Shown piece by piece: positions 41,673-49,462 of a DNA stretch of 64,000 bases. Numbering within the stretch: the first letter of the stretch is position 1; each line of letters opens with the position of its first letter. The DNA is from a virus. The stretch lies in IMG/VR virus record IMGVR_UViG_3300025010_000033, positions 51,232-115,231 of that record; one strand, 5' to 3'. Position numbers and translations under genes: made by a program. Below the pieces are notes generated by a model. The model was not told the DNA's origin. It worked only from the letters and a program-made list of their open reading frames with translations, and ran no database searches.

Positions 41673-41798
41673 AATCCCTTCAGTTTATTCATTATTACTA
41701 TTTAATCATAACAATTGCTTTAAACTTGCATAACAAAATTAAAATGCAGGTTGTTGTAATTTAATGCTAAATTGTCTATGCTATAGGCTGAAGGGATT
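41673..41798 (+). promoter_or_regulatory. AUAACA-loop hairpin 1
   Basis: AATCCCTTCAG (41673-41683) pairs with CTGAAGGGATT (41788-41798). The 104-base loop holds two ATAACA copies, one in a TGCAT/ATGCA hairpin. First member of the family. Confidence 0.6.
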
Positions 41799-41806
41799 GA
41801 ATTTTC

Positions 41807-41848
41807 CATAAGGTGTGAGCTTATAACAATTGGAGTTTAGACCTTGTG
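41807..41848 (+). promoter_or_regulatory. AUAACA-loop hairpin 2
   Basis: CATAAGGT (41807-41814) pairs with ACCTTGTG (41841-41848) with one U.G pair; ATAACA is in the loop. It lies before the 62-aa gene. Confidence 0.55.
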
Positions 41849-41880
41849 CAAAAATTTAAGAATGAAAGAGGTTGTGTAAA

Positions 41881-42069
41881 ATGGCAAAGGTAAGAGAATT
41901 AAAACTTTACACTTTAGAAACTACTAATTATCTCGCAGTGGTAGAAGCTCATACAAAAGCTGAAGCCATCGAAAAAAGTGATTTCACAAAAAGTCAAGTA
42001 ATTGTCAGGGAGGCCACGGAAGAAGATATAAACTATTTAAAAGCAATGGGAGGGTATATAGTTAGGTAA
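41881..42069 (+). CDS. Hypothetical protein (62 aa)
   Basis: MAKVRELKLYTLETTNYLAVVEAHTKAEAIEKSDFTKSQVIVREATEEDINYLKAMGGYIVR: an alpha/beta pattern like ferredoxin-fold regulators. GAAAGAGGTTGTGTAAA precedes the ATG. Unknown. Confidence 0.7.
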   Translation: MAKVRELKLYTLETTNYLAVVEAHTKAEAIEKSDFTKSQVIVREATEEDINYLKAMGGYIVR

Positions 42070-42107
42070 AATCATAATCCATTAAAAAAGACAATTTATG
42101 GGAAATG

Positions 42108-42150
42108 AAGTGCTTTATAATACTGGATTATAGAGCACTTTGAATTTTAT
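42108..42150 (+). terminator. Terminator-like hairpin
   Basis: AAGTGCTTTATAAT/ATTATAGAGCACTT (one T.G), then TGAATTTTATT. Confidence 0.7.
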
Positions 42151-42213
42151 TAAACTATGTACTAAGCAAAAATAATTAGTTTGTATTTTAGTAAAATAAA
42201 AGGAGTGGTCAGA

Positions 42214-42468
42214 ATGACAAAAGATACCATTCAGGCACTAAATGAAAACAAACGATTCACTATAACCATGATGAATAAAAATGGTTATACAGTCATGAGA
42301 AAATTTTCTACCATTCAATCCTGCAAGACCTTTGCAAAACATTTTCCTTTGTCTGTATTCTTCGCTTGGATTTATGACAAGTCAAAGGACGCTATAATAA
42401 TGCAAAATAATTATAGCGACAAGTTATATAAATGTAACGAAGAATCATTTATTCCTTATTGGTGTTAG
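42214..42468 (+). CDS. Hypothetical protein (84 aa)
   Basis: MTKDTIQALNENKRFTITMMNKNGYTVMRKFSTIQSCKTFAKHFPLSVFFAWIYDKSKDAIIM...; alpha/beta. AAAAGGAGTGGTCAGA precedes the ATG. No family recognised. Confidence 0.7.
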   Translation: MTKDTIQALNENKRFTITMMNKNGYTVMRKFSTIQSCKTFAKHFPLSVFFAWIYDKSKDAIIMQNNYSDKLYKCNEESFIPYWC

Positions 42469-42489
42469 CCCCTTAAAGTTTGTTTGCCT

Positions 42490-42540
42490 CTAGCAACAAA
42501 ATCAAAATAACAGCATAAAAATTTTGTTGCTAGTGTCGAG
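42490..42540 (+). promoter_or_regulatory. AUAACA-loop hairpin 3
   Basis: CTAGCAACAAAAT/ATTTTGTTGCTAG, 13 bp perfect (42490-42502 with 42521-42533), loop with ATAACAGCATAA, followed by TGTCGAG. Precedes the DUF262 gene. Confidence 0.75.
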
Positions 42541-42562
42541 TAAATTAGAAGGAGTGGTTAAA

Positions 42563-43786
42563 ATGGCAAGAAGAAAACCAACCACAATGTCATGGAATAT
42601 CAAGCAAATTAACACTATGATCAATAAGGGAACAATCCTCTTTACTCATCCTTTACAACGTCCTACGGGCCAATGGGAGCAAGCAGACAAATCCTTATTA
42701 GTTGATTCTCTTTTAACCCTCTATTGTCCAGATTGTTTCGCCATCAAGGAAAAGACAGAGAATGGAAATACATACAGCATCATTGATGGTCTTCAAAGGT
42801 TATCGACTATTCATGAACTTCTAGCAGACAAATTAACTATGACAGAATTAGAAGACTTTTGCCTAGACGCTACCGGAAATGAAGTCTATAACATTTCAGG
42901 CAAAACATGGTCACAATTTCCCGAAGAAGTTCAAAACGAAATAATGGGTTATACTTTAGGTCTTAAAGTTTTTGAAATCGAAGAGGGAGACGACGAAGAG
43001 TCAATCATTGAAGAAATCTTTTACCGCCTTAATAACGGTAAAGGAATGTCACTAGAGCATAAAGCACTAGTAAAAGCTAGTCATAAGGTGCAAAAGTTTG
43101 TTCACAGAATTGCGACAGAACACAAATTATTCACCAACAGTGCAAAGTATTCTGAAAAAGCGGTTAAAAAATCAGATATTCCAATGACCATTATGCAAGC
43201 AATTCTTCTTATCTCAAGGTTAGATTATCCTAGCCTAGCAGCAAAGGACATTGAACTGGTATTCTCAAAGAATGAAATAACAGATCAAGTCCTAGCACTT
43301 GTGGAAAAATCCTTTGACTTAATTGCTACAGCATTTCCAGAACAGCATAAATTTGTTACAAAAATCAACATTGTTTCAATGGCCTATTTGTTTGCTAATA
43401 GTCTTAATCATGATCAAACAATTGTTAATCTTTTGAGATATGTTAATCAAGAGATTAAACCAGGGGACGCTTATAAAGGATATACTGGCTCTGGTAATGT
43501 TAAAAAAGAAAAAACCATTAATAGACTTAAAGGTATTCTTAAATTATGCGGTGTTAATGACATTGGATTACCGATAGTGGAAGAAGTCGAAGTTGAGCAA
43601 AAATTAGAACAAGAAATAATTGTTGAAGAACAACCGCAACAAACTGAAAACCTTGATTCTGCTATAACAGTGACCCCAGAAGAGTTCAGCGAAAATCAAG
43701 AAGAGCAACCGGAAGAAAATGAAACATCAGACCAAAACCAAGAAGATGCTCAAGCAATTCTAAACATCATTGACAATGTTGCTTAA
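42563..43786 (+). CDS. DUF262-domain protein (407 aa)
   Basis: The first 100 residues show the DUF262/ParB-nuclease-like pattern found in GmrSD-type proteins (INTMINKGTILFTHPLQRPTGQWEQADKSLLVDSLLTLY...YSIIDGLQRLSTIHELLADK; IIDGxQRL core). The long C-terminus is acidic and low complexity (EEQPQQTENLDSAITVTPEEFSENQEEQPEENE). AGAAGGAGTGGTTAAA precedes the ATG. Phage copies may nick DNA or be counter-defence factors; no second DUF1524-like domain is present. Confidence 0.8.
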   Translation: MARRKPTTMSWNIKQINTMINKGTILFTHPLQRPTGQWEQADKSLLVDSLLTLYCPDCFAIKEKTENGNTYSIIDGLQRLSTIHELLADKLTMTELEDFCLDATGNEVYNISGKTWSQFPEEVQNEIMGYTLGLKVFEIEEGDDEESIIEEIFYRLNNGKGMSLEHKALVKASHKVQKFVHRIATEHKLFTNSAKYSEKAVKKSDIPMTIMQAILLISRLDYPSLAAKDIELVFSKNEITDQVLALVEKSFDLIATAFPEQHKFVTKINIVSMAYLFANSLNHDQTIVNLLRYVNQEIKPGDAYKGYTGSGNVKKEKTINRLKGILKLCGVNDIGLPIVEEVEVEQKLEQEIIVEEQPQQTENLDSAITVTPEEFSENQEEQPEENETSDQNQEDAQAILNIIDNVA

Positions 43787-43809
43787 TCATTAAATAATTG
43801 TATCTGGAA

Positions 43810-43853
43810 GCTAGACAATAACAATGTTAACTTGCTATTGTCTAGCATTCGAG
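43810..43853 (+). promoter_or_regulatory. AUAACA-loop hairpin 4
   Basis: GCTAGACAATA/TATTGTCTAGC, 11 bp perfect (43810-43820 with 43836-43846), with AACAATG at the loop start and ATTCGAGG after the stem. Confidence 0.75.
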
Positions 43854-43885
43854 GTAAAGTTATTATATTCAAAGGAGGTCAAACA

Positions 43886-44194
43886 ATGCAATTCTTAACC
43901 CACTACGAGCGTTATAACGTGTCAAAATGGGAGCAACGTCAAATCATGCCACAATCTAATTTTATAGCCTTAAACAATTCATTTATGAACCACAATTCTT
44001 CTCTAATCGGTTTCCAAATTGAACATGAAGAAAAACGAGTACATTATTCAGTTAGTAATATGTTTCTCGAAAGGTTGCAAGCTCAATTCCCTGATAACTG
44101 GCTTGATATTCTAAATGACGGTATGGTTTATGAGTTCAAACAGTGGGAGCGTGGTATTTATTCTAATATGTATCAAGAGGGATTTTTTAGTTAG
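43886..44194 (+). CDS. Hypothetical protein (102 aa)
   Basis: MQFLTHYERYNVSKWEQRQIMPQSNFIALNNSFMNHNSSLIGFQ...; GGAGGTCAAACA precedes the ATG, directly after hairpin 4. No family recognised. Confidence 0.7.
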   Translation: MQFLTHYERYNVSKWEQRQIMPQSNFIALNNSFMNHNSSLIGFQIEHEEKRVHYSVSNMFLERLQAQFPDNWLDILNDGMVYEFKQWERGIYSNMYQEGFFS

Positions 44195-44229
44195 TAAAAT
44201 ACATTACCTAAACTAAAAAATAATTATTT

Positions 44230-44253
44230 AGAGAATTAGCCTTAATTCTCTTC
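44230..44253 (+). terminator. Terminator-like hairpin
   Basis: AGAGAATT/AATTCTCT, short loop; a TATAAT promoter element (44274-44279) with extended TG follows. Confidence 0.65.
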
Positions 44254-44305
44254 TAAGTTCATGAAAAAAGTGATATAATATATATCATAAGGCTATGAAA
44301 TTAGA

Positions 44306-44340
44306 AGGCAATTGTGGAAAATATCTATAACAGTTGGCCT
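44306..44340 (+). promoter_or_regulatory. AUAACA-loop hairpin 5
   Basis: AGGCAATTGT/ACAGTTGGCCT with one bulge and one U.G (44306-44315 with 44330-44340); TATAACAG spans the loop and right arm. Confidence 0.55.
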
Positions 44341-44367
44341 AGAATAAATCAAAGGAGCGTGTATATT

Positions 44368-44763
44368 ATGCAAAAAGTAACTGAAGCAGAATTCCAAAAC
44401 CTTTTAAACCAAAATAACTATTCTTTAAAAGGTCTTGAAAATTATGAAATTGTTCCAGACTTCACACCTGTCGGAAACAAAATTATTGATTCATGTTTAC
44501 ATTCAAGGGTTAAAGATTGTGGAAGTACATTATACTTTGGAGGCTATACTAATTCAGGTTGTTACTCATTCCAAATTATGGTCAATAAATCCTATAACAC
44601 GACTGCACTATTCGTTGACGGATACAGGGCAGTATTGACTGACAATGATTCCCATAACATTTACACTTATTGCGAAGGTGATATTTCTGTTGAATCGTTC
44701 GGAAGTATCGAAGAATATCAAGTAGGAATTGCTGAAGCACTAGAATTTTATGAGGTTAATTAA
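44368..44763 (+). CDS. Hypothetical protein (131 aa)
   Basis: MQKVTEAEFQNLLNQNNYSLKGLENYEIVPDFTPVGNKIIDSCLHSR...; alpha/beta with a Gly/Tyr-rich beta block. AAAGGAGCGTGTATATT precedes the ATG. Unknown function. Confidence 0.7.
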   Translation: MQKVTEAEFQNLLNQNNYSLKGLENYEIVPDFTPVGNKIIDSCLHSRVKDCGSTLYFGGYTNSGCYSFQIMVNKSYNTTALFVDGYRAVLTDNDSHNIYTYCEGDISVESFGSIEEYQVGIAEALEFYEVN

Positions 44764-44783
44764 TAAAGGAGAGTGGACGCTAA

Positions 44784-45032
44784 ATGATCACAATTATTAA
44801 ATTAACCCATACCCTAGATGAAATCAAACCTAAATTTGATAACTGGAATGAACTTTCCAAAACTCAAAGAGATTTTCTTGAATCCTATAACGAATTCAGA
44901 ATAACAAATTATGGTCAAGAAATGCTAGTATATGAAGGAAGACAAATTATTGCTAGTTGTTCAACATCAATAACTTATCATGATAAAATAGTTATTGACA
45001 GCATATGGACAAAAGAAGGTAAAATATTATAA
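44784..45032 (+). CDS. Hypothetical protein (82 aa)
   Basis: MITIIKLTHTLDEIKPKFDNWNELSKTQRDFLESYNEFRITNYGQEM...; AAAGGAGAGTGGACGCTAA precedes the ATG, 20 bases after the previous stop. Possibly co-translated. Unknown. Confidence 0.7.
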   Translation: MITIIKLTHTLDEIKPKFDNWNELSKTQRDFLESYNEFRITNYGQEMLVYEGRQIIASCSTSITYHDKIVIDSIWTKEGKIL

Positions 45033-45052
45033 CCATTCTTTATCTCGACAGT

Positions 45053-45097
45053 GGGCAGGTAACATTATAACAATAACAAATGTTATTTGCCTAGTTT
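45053..45097 (+). promoter_or_regulatory. AUAACA-loop hairpin 6
   Basis: GGGCAGGTAACATT pairs with AATGTTATTTGCCT (45053-45066 with 45079-45092) using three G.U pairs; the 12-base loop is exactly ATAACAATAACA; AGTTTCGA follows. Confidence 0.8.
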
Positions 45098-45125
45098 CGA
45101 AATTAAGAAAAGGAAGTGTATTTTA

Positions 45126-45368
45126 ATGAAAAATTTTGTAATTAATAACGTGAATATGATTAAAGAAGATTTTTCGCAAATGATTAACTATGTAGGGTCA
45201 AGAGCTATAGCATTGTCCGAAGTAGAAGAAGGTATTGCAATTAATACTTCTAGCCCTTCAAACGAAAAAGATGTTCATAGTAGTATTGTGTTTTTCTTTG
45301 AAAAATGGAATAATGCTTATAAATTAGATTATGAAAGGAAAGACATATTGATTACTTGGAGGGAATAA
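45126..45368 (+). CDS. Hypothetical protein (80 aa)
   Basis: MKNFVINNVNMIKEDFSQMINYVGSRAIALSEVEEGIAINTSSPSN...; AAAGGAAGTGTATTTTA precedes the ATG. Follows hairpin 6. Unknown. Confidence 0.7.
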   Translation: MKNFVINNVNMIKEDFSQMINYVGSRAIALSEVEEGIAINTSSPSNEKDVHSSIVFFFEKWNNAYKLDYERKDILITWRE

Positions 45369-45416
45369 CCCGACCAAACACGAATTTTAAGCTAAATATG
45401 AAAGGAAGTTTTTGGA

Positions 45417-45611
45417 ATGTATGAAATTAATGTATCTTTAAACGGTTATCATTTATTTGCTACTCATGAAAGGTCTCTAACCAATGAAAATATGTTTAAA
45501 CATGCGTTAGAAATTTTCAAAGAAAAATTTCCAGAATCAGAAGGTTATCAAATATCAGCTTCCTTATTGCAACCTAGAACTAGTAAAATATTAGATATTA
45601 ATAAATTTTAA
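45417..45611 (+). CDS. Hypothetical protein (64 aa)
   Basis: MYEINVSLNGYHLFATHERSLTNENMFKHALEIFKEKFPESEGYQISASLLQ...; alpha/beta. AAAGGAAGTTTTTGGA precedes the ATG. Unknown. Confidence 0.7.
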   Translation: MYEINVSLNGYHLFATHERSLTNENMFKHALEIFKEKFPESEGYQISASLLQPRTSKILDINKF

Positions 45612-45641
45612 CATGAAATCTAATTTTGATTGTATGGAAAT

Positions 45642-45686
45642 AGGGCGAAGTGATATAACAATAACAGGACTTCGCCTTGATTCGAG
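45642..45686 (+). promoter_or_regulatory. AUAACA-loop hairpin 7
   Basis: AGGGCGAAGT/ACTTCGCCTT (one G.U; 45642-45651 with 45669-45678), loop GATATAACAATAACAGG, then GATTCGAGAC. Confidence 0.8.
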
Positions 45687-45719
45687 ACTATTAAAATTAG
45701 AAGGAGAGTGTTTTAGATT

Positions 45720-46157
45720 ATGAACGCAATGGCAGAAGCATTAAATAAGGCGCAAATAAAAGCAAATGATTTTGAGGATAAACAAGTCGATGAGAAAGCA
45801 ATTGAAGCAGAAATGCAAATTGATTTTCTCGAAACATGGTTGAAATTACTTGAAAGAAATGCTTCTGAAAAGGAAAAGTATAACTTTGTGATAAAGCATG
45901 GTTTTGTATCAGTTTTACAATTTAACCTGCATATGTCATGCATGGAAGATGTTCATAACCTGAAGGATATCTTAGATGATATTCGATATGATATTTCAGC
46001 CAGTGAAATTGCAGAACGTGAAAAAGAAATAACAGAGAAAGAGGCAATGGCAAAGAATATCAAGAACTTGTTTTATTACAAAATGATTCTAAGGGGTTTA
46101 GGTAAAAAGGATATTACTCCTTATGGAGAGGATATTTTGAAAAGAAAACTAACATAA
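45720..46157 (+). CDS. Hypothetical protein (145 aa)
   Basis: Almost all helical (MNAMAEALNKAQIKANDFEDKQVDEKAIEAEMQIDFLETWLKLLERNASEKEKY...EIAEREKEITEKEAMAKNIKNLFYYKM); probable coiled coil. AGAAGGAGAGTGTTTTAGATT precedes the ATG. Unknown. Confidence 0.7.
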   Translation: MNAMAEALNKAQIKANDFEDKQVDEKAIEAEMQIDFLETWLKLLERNASEKEKYNFVIKHGFVSVLQFNLHMSCMEDVHNLKDILDDIRYDISASEIAEREKEITEKEAMAKNIKNLFYYKMILRGLGKKDITPYGEDILKRKLT

Positions 46158-46176
46158 AACCAAACTTTTATATGAC

Positions 46177-46212
46177 AGAGCGAGAAATAAAAATAATTTA
46201 TCTCGCTCTGTG
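46177..46212 (+). terminator. Terminator-like hairpin
   Basis: CAGAGCGAGA/TCTCGCTCTG, 10-bp stem, A/T-rich loop. Confidence 0.65.
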
Positions 46213-46233
46213 TGCTTTAATTATTCTCTAGAC

Positions 46234-46243
46234 CGTGATATAA
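46234..46243 (+). promoter_or_regulatory. Extended -10 promoter
   Basis: TGATATAAT with TATAAT at 46238-46243, no clear -35; upstream of 46315. Confidence 0.55.
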
Positions 46244-46314
46244 TGTAAATATAAAATATTACGGTTTGGAGAGCATTTAAAACTCTCTTAAAATCTAAAA
46301 GGAGCGTGTTACAT

Positions 46315-48582
46315 ATGTATTATGGAGATCAAAGAGAATCAATGGTCAATCTGTCTTATGCATTAGAAGGCAAAGGTTGGGAAATTTTTGGTTATAGTGC
46401 GGATCAATCTGATTCCCAGTCTGATTATTATCATCCTGCATCATGGGACGGTATTGCTACTAAAAATGGCTTTGTTCTCTGTGTAGATATTAAAGATTAT
46501 CAAGTTCAAAATTCAGGCAAAGGAGTCTATGAGTACACAAAAAATTATACAAATGTTTCAGATTATTCTAAAATTCAAAAACTCCAAGCACTAGCTAATG
46601 ATTCGGCAGCGAGTCCAGAAGAAAAAGACACAGCACTAAAATTTATCGAGAAACTACATAATAATCAAGAAATCAAAGATCAAGACCGCGAAGCAACAAG
46701 AGTTTTAAAATATACTTATCCTATATTCCAAGCAAATCCTCCTTCTTGTAATTGGCATGTCGAAAAAGATGGTGTAATTTTAGCTAAAGGAAAAGGAGCT
46801 TTCCAATTTTCAGACCTCCCCTATGACTATGATTGTTCAACAGGTTTACAAAAAACATGGAGAAGTAGAGAATGGACACCGGATGAGAAAGAGCAAAAAG
46901 TTATTAACAAATTCTTATCATTCGTTGCAAAAATAAATAATGTTGCATCGGGTGTGGCTAACATGGGCGATGGAACAGAAGAAACAGAACAGGAAGGATT
47001 AGAAGCCGAAAAGAATTCTGGTTATGAAACCATCACTGTAACTGAATATAAAAGCGAAATTCAGGCTAATGAGATTGAAACACCAGAAACTTTAATTGTT
47101 GGAATGCATTTCAAATTAAAGGCAAGCTTTACGCACTGTAATTCAGGAGATATTTATGTAATTACCACAATTCGTGAGAATCAATATAACAACAAGTGGT
47201 ATATTACAGCATCGAGAATGAACCGCAAACTTAACAAAGTGTTAACTGGCAGAGCAACAGCAAGCAATAATTTTGACTGTGAACTTGAAAAGCTTAATAC
47301 TTGGATAAGTAAAAAATTTATTTCCATCGTCGAACTTGAGGAAGTAAAAACGCCTTATCAAGTACAAAAATGTGTAAAAATTACAAGGGATAAGACCACT
47401 AAACCAACCCAAAAGAAAACTAAAATTGAAGACGAAAAGACTGAAAATCCAATAACACCAGACCATGAAGAATACCAAGATGAAGTCTTGAGTGCCGATA
47501 TAAGCGACACAACATCAATTAATGAAGAATCAGCAACCGAATTTATTCAGGCTTCCAAACGTCAATTATATGCCTTATATATTGGTACTAAGATCAAGAC
47601 CACTGACCTAGTAATTAGCAAAGAAAAAGCAGGAGAATTGATATCTAAGAGTATCAAAGGAATCAATATCACTGAAGAACTTCAGGCATTTATAAATGGG
47701 GAGACCTTTATAACAGAAGTCTCAGAACCATTGCAGGAATTAGAAGAGATTAAACAAGAGGAGGAAATTAAAATAATGGAAAATGTTGATAATATACTCA
47801 GTAAATTTGATGAAATAGAGGTGAAAAATAGTTCGCGTATCTCCTTAGATGATCAAACATTCTGCGAGGATCAAGAAAGAAACTACAATGAATTTATAAA
47901 ATTCTCCAATGACTACATAAATTATCTAAATGAAAATTCCTTATCAAATACATTCTATAACAGCGAGTCTTTAGTCAATGAGATGAATAAAACCAGAGAT
48001 ATTAAAAAGGATATGTTTATTTCTAAAGTGGTAAATTATTTTAGAGATAAATACAAAGTAACGCTAAAAAGCGAACCGATTCAAAAGAAGTATGATATTT
48101 CTGTAAAGTATGATATAATTATCGATGAAGTCATAGAACAACTGGGAGGTTATAACTTCATTGATAAAGCAGAAAAAGAGATTAAAGACGAATTCAAAAA
48201 CACTTTAAGACATGACAAAATTAAACTTAAAAATAAAAAACTATCAATTGAAAGTTTTTTTCAAACTGATTACTTTAGCATTAAGTATGGAACATATGAA
48301 GTTGGATATGGAAGCGATGAAAAGTTTTATAAGTTGTTCAAGGCCATGTCTCACTTTTTATATGAGAGTAACGAGAATCTTTTTGATAATGTATATAGCA
48401 CTATAACTAGACAAAAAGATGATGATGTATTTAAAACTCATGAGATAATTGGCAAGGATATTATCAAAACTTTGAAAGTATATAAAAATGGAAAAATTGA
48501 TTTAGAATTTAGCAACTCGGATCATATGCGAAAGTTTGCGAAGGATTACTGCGGATACACAGGTGATATTGCAGCCAAGTAA
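46315..48582 (+). CDS. Multidomain phage protein (755-758 aa) with C-terminal domain shared with the next gene
   Basis: The N-terminal part (to about 220) includes DGIATKNGFVLCVDIKDY and WHVEKDGVILAKGKGAFQFSDLPYDYDC. A middle domain (about 230-380) has beta strands (LKASFTHCNSGDIYVITTIRENQYNNKWYITASRMNRK). A segment ASKRQLYALYIGTKIKTTDLVISKEKAGELISKSI (about 425) is a conserved short module. The last 270 residues are paralogous to the 275-aa protein that follows. The start ATG follows AAAGGAGCGTGTTACAT; a longer frame lacks a site. Role unknown. Confidence 0.75.
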   Translation: MYYGDQRESMVNLSYALEGKGWEIFGYSADQSDSQSDYYHPASWDGIATKNGFVLCVDIKDYQVQNSGKGVYEYTKNYTNVSDYSKIQKLQALANDSAASPEEKDTALKFIEKLHNNQEIKDQDREATRVLKYTYPIFQANPPSCNWHVEKDGVILAKGKGAFQFSDLPYDYDCSTGLQKTWRSREWTPDEKEQKVINKFLSFVAKINNVASGVANMGDGTEETEQEGLEAEKNSGYETITVTEYKSEIQANEIETPETLIVGMHFKLKASFTHCNSGDIYVITTIRENQYNNKWYITASRMNRKLNKVLTGRATASNNFDCELEKLNTWISKKFISIVELEEVKTPYQVQKCVKITRDKTTKPTQKKTKIEDEKTENPITPDHEEYQDEVLSADISDTTSINEESATEFIQASKRQLYALYIGTKIKTTDLVISKEKAGELISKSIKGINITEELQAFINGETFITEVSEPLQELEEIKQEEEIKIMENVDNILSKFDEIEVKNSSRISLDDQTFCEDQERNYNEFIKFSNDYINYLNENSLSNTFYNSESLVNEMNKTRDIKKDMFISKVVNYFRDKYKVTLKSEPIQKKYDISVKYDIIIDEVIEQLGGYNFIDKAEKEIKDEFKNTLRHDKIKLKNKKLSIESFFQTDYFSIKYGTYEVGYGSDEKFYKLFKAMSHFLYESNENLFDNVYSTITRQKDDDVFKTHEIIGKDIIKTLKVYKNGKIDLEFSNSDHMRKFAKDYCGYTGDIAAK

Positions 48583-48612
48583 CCAAAAAATTAAAAATTG
48601 GAGTGATTTATT

Positions 48613-49440
48613 ATGTTAAATTTATTGAGTAAATTCGATGAAATCAAAATTGAGAATGTAAACAGAATTGATGAGGAAGATAAAAAATTCTGTGAGATGT
48701 TCAACAAAATTTATGATGAAACATTAGTATGCTATAGGAACACCTTAGAAAGTTTAATATCCTTATATAATGAACAAATCCTGTTAGTAAAAAACAGTTA
48801 TGATTTATGTATTTCAAAATATGGCGGTGGAAGGAACGATCTTAGTATTGACGGTGTTAAAAATGGCATTTTTCACGTAAAGGAAAATTTTATCAGTAAG
48901 ATTTGTTATTATTTTAGCAGAAAATATAATGTTACTATTGATCACAGTAAAATTTATGAAAGATACAAAGATATTGAACTCCCCTACGGTAAACAAGAGA
49001 ACAGAGATAAGACACTTAATATAAATTTGCTTGAATATGTACATATTGATTATAACATTATTTTGGATGAGATATTCGCTCAATTAAATGGTTTTAGTTT
49101 TCTTGAAAAGGCAATTGATGAAATTAAGCAAAAAGCAAAAATACCCTTACGTTGGTACGAACATCGTAAGTATTGGAATTATGAGGTTAAAGGTAAAACG
49201 ATCAAATTTAGAACAAGTATAGATGATATTAAGTCAGCACTATATTTTTATGATAATAATGAAACACAGCTAATTGACTGCTACACTCATAACAAAGTTG
49301 ATGATTATACAAGTTATGATAATGGTAATACGAATATTAAGTTTATTAATTCTTCTTATGCTCTTGATTTTGCAAAAAGATATTTAGGATATATTGAAAT
49401 GACTGAGGAGCAAAGAGAAGCATTTAAGAAAAGTTGTTAA
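48613..49440 (+). CDS. Paralogue of the preceding protein's C-terminal domain (275 aa)
   Basis: The opening LLSKFDEIKIENVNRIDEEDKKFCEMFNKIY matches ILSKFDEIEVKNSSRISLDDQTFCEDQERNY of the upstream protein, and the match continues (IILDEIFAQLNGFSFLEKAIDEIK against IIIDEVIEQLGGYNFIDKAEKEIK). GGAGTGATTTATT precedes the ATG. Tandem duplication of a domain, one copy free and one fused. Confidence 0.75.
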   Translation: MLNLLSKFDEIKIENVNRIDEEDKKFCEMFNKIYDETLVCYRNTLESLISLYNEQILLVKNSYDLCISKYGGGRNDLSIDGVKNGIFHVKENFISKICYYFSRKYNVTIDHSKIYERYKDIELPYGKQENRDKTLNINLLEYVHIDYNIILDEIFAQLNGFSFLEKAIDEIKQKAKIPLRWYEHRKYWNYEVKGKTIKFRTSIDDIKSALYFYDNNETQLIDCYTHNKVDDYTSYDNGNTNIKFINSSYALDFAKRYLGYIEMTEEQREAFKKSC

Positions 49441-49462
49441 TTGAATTAAGGAGTTGAAGAGA

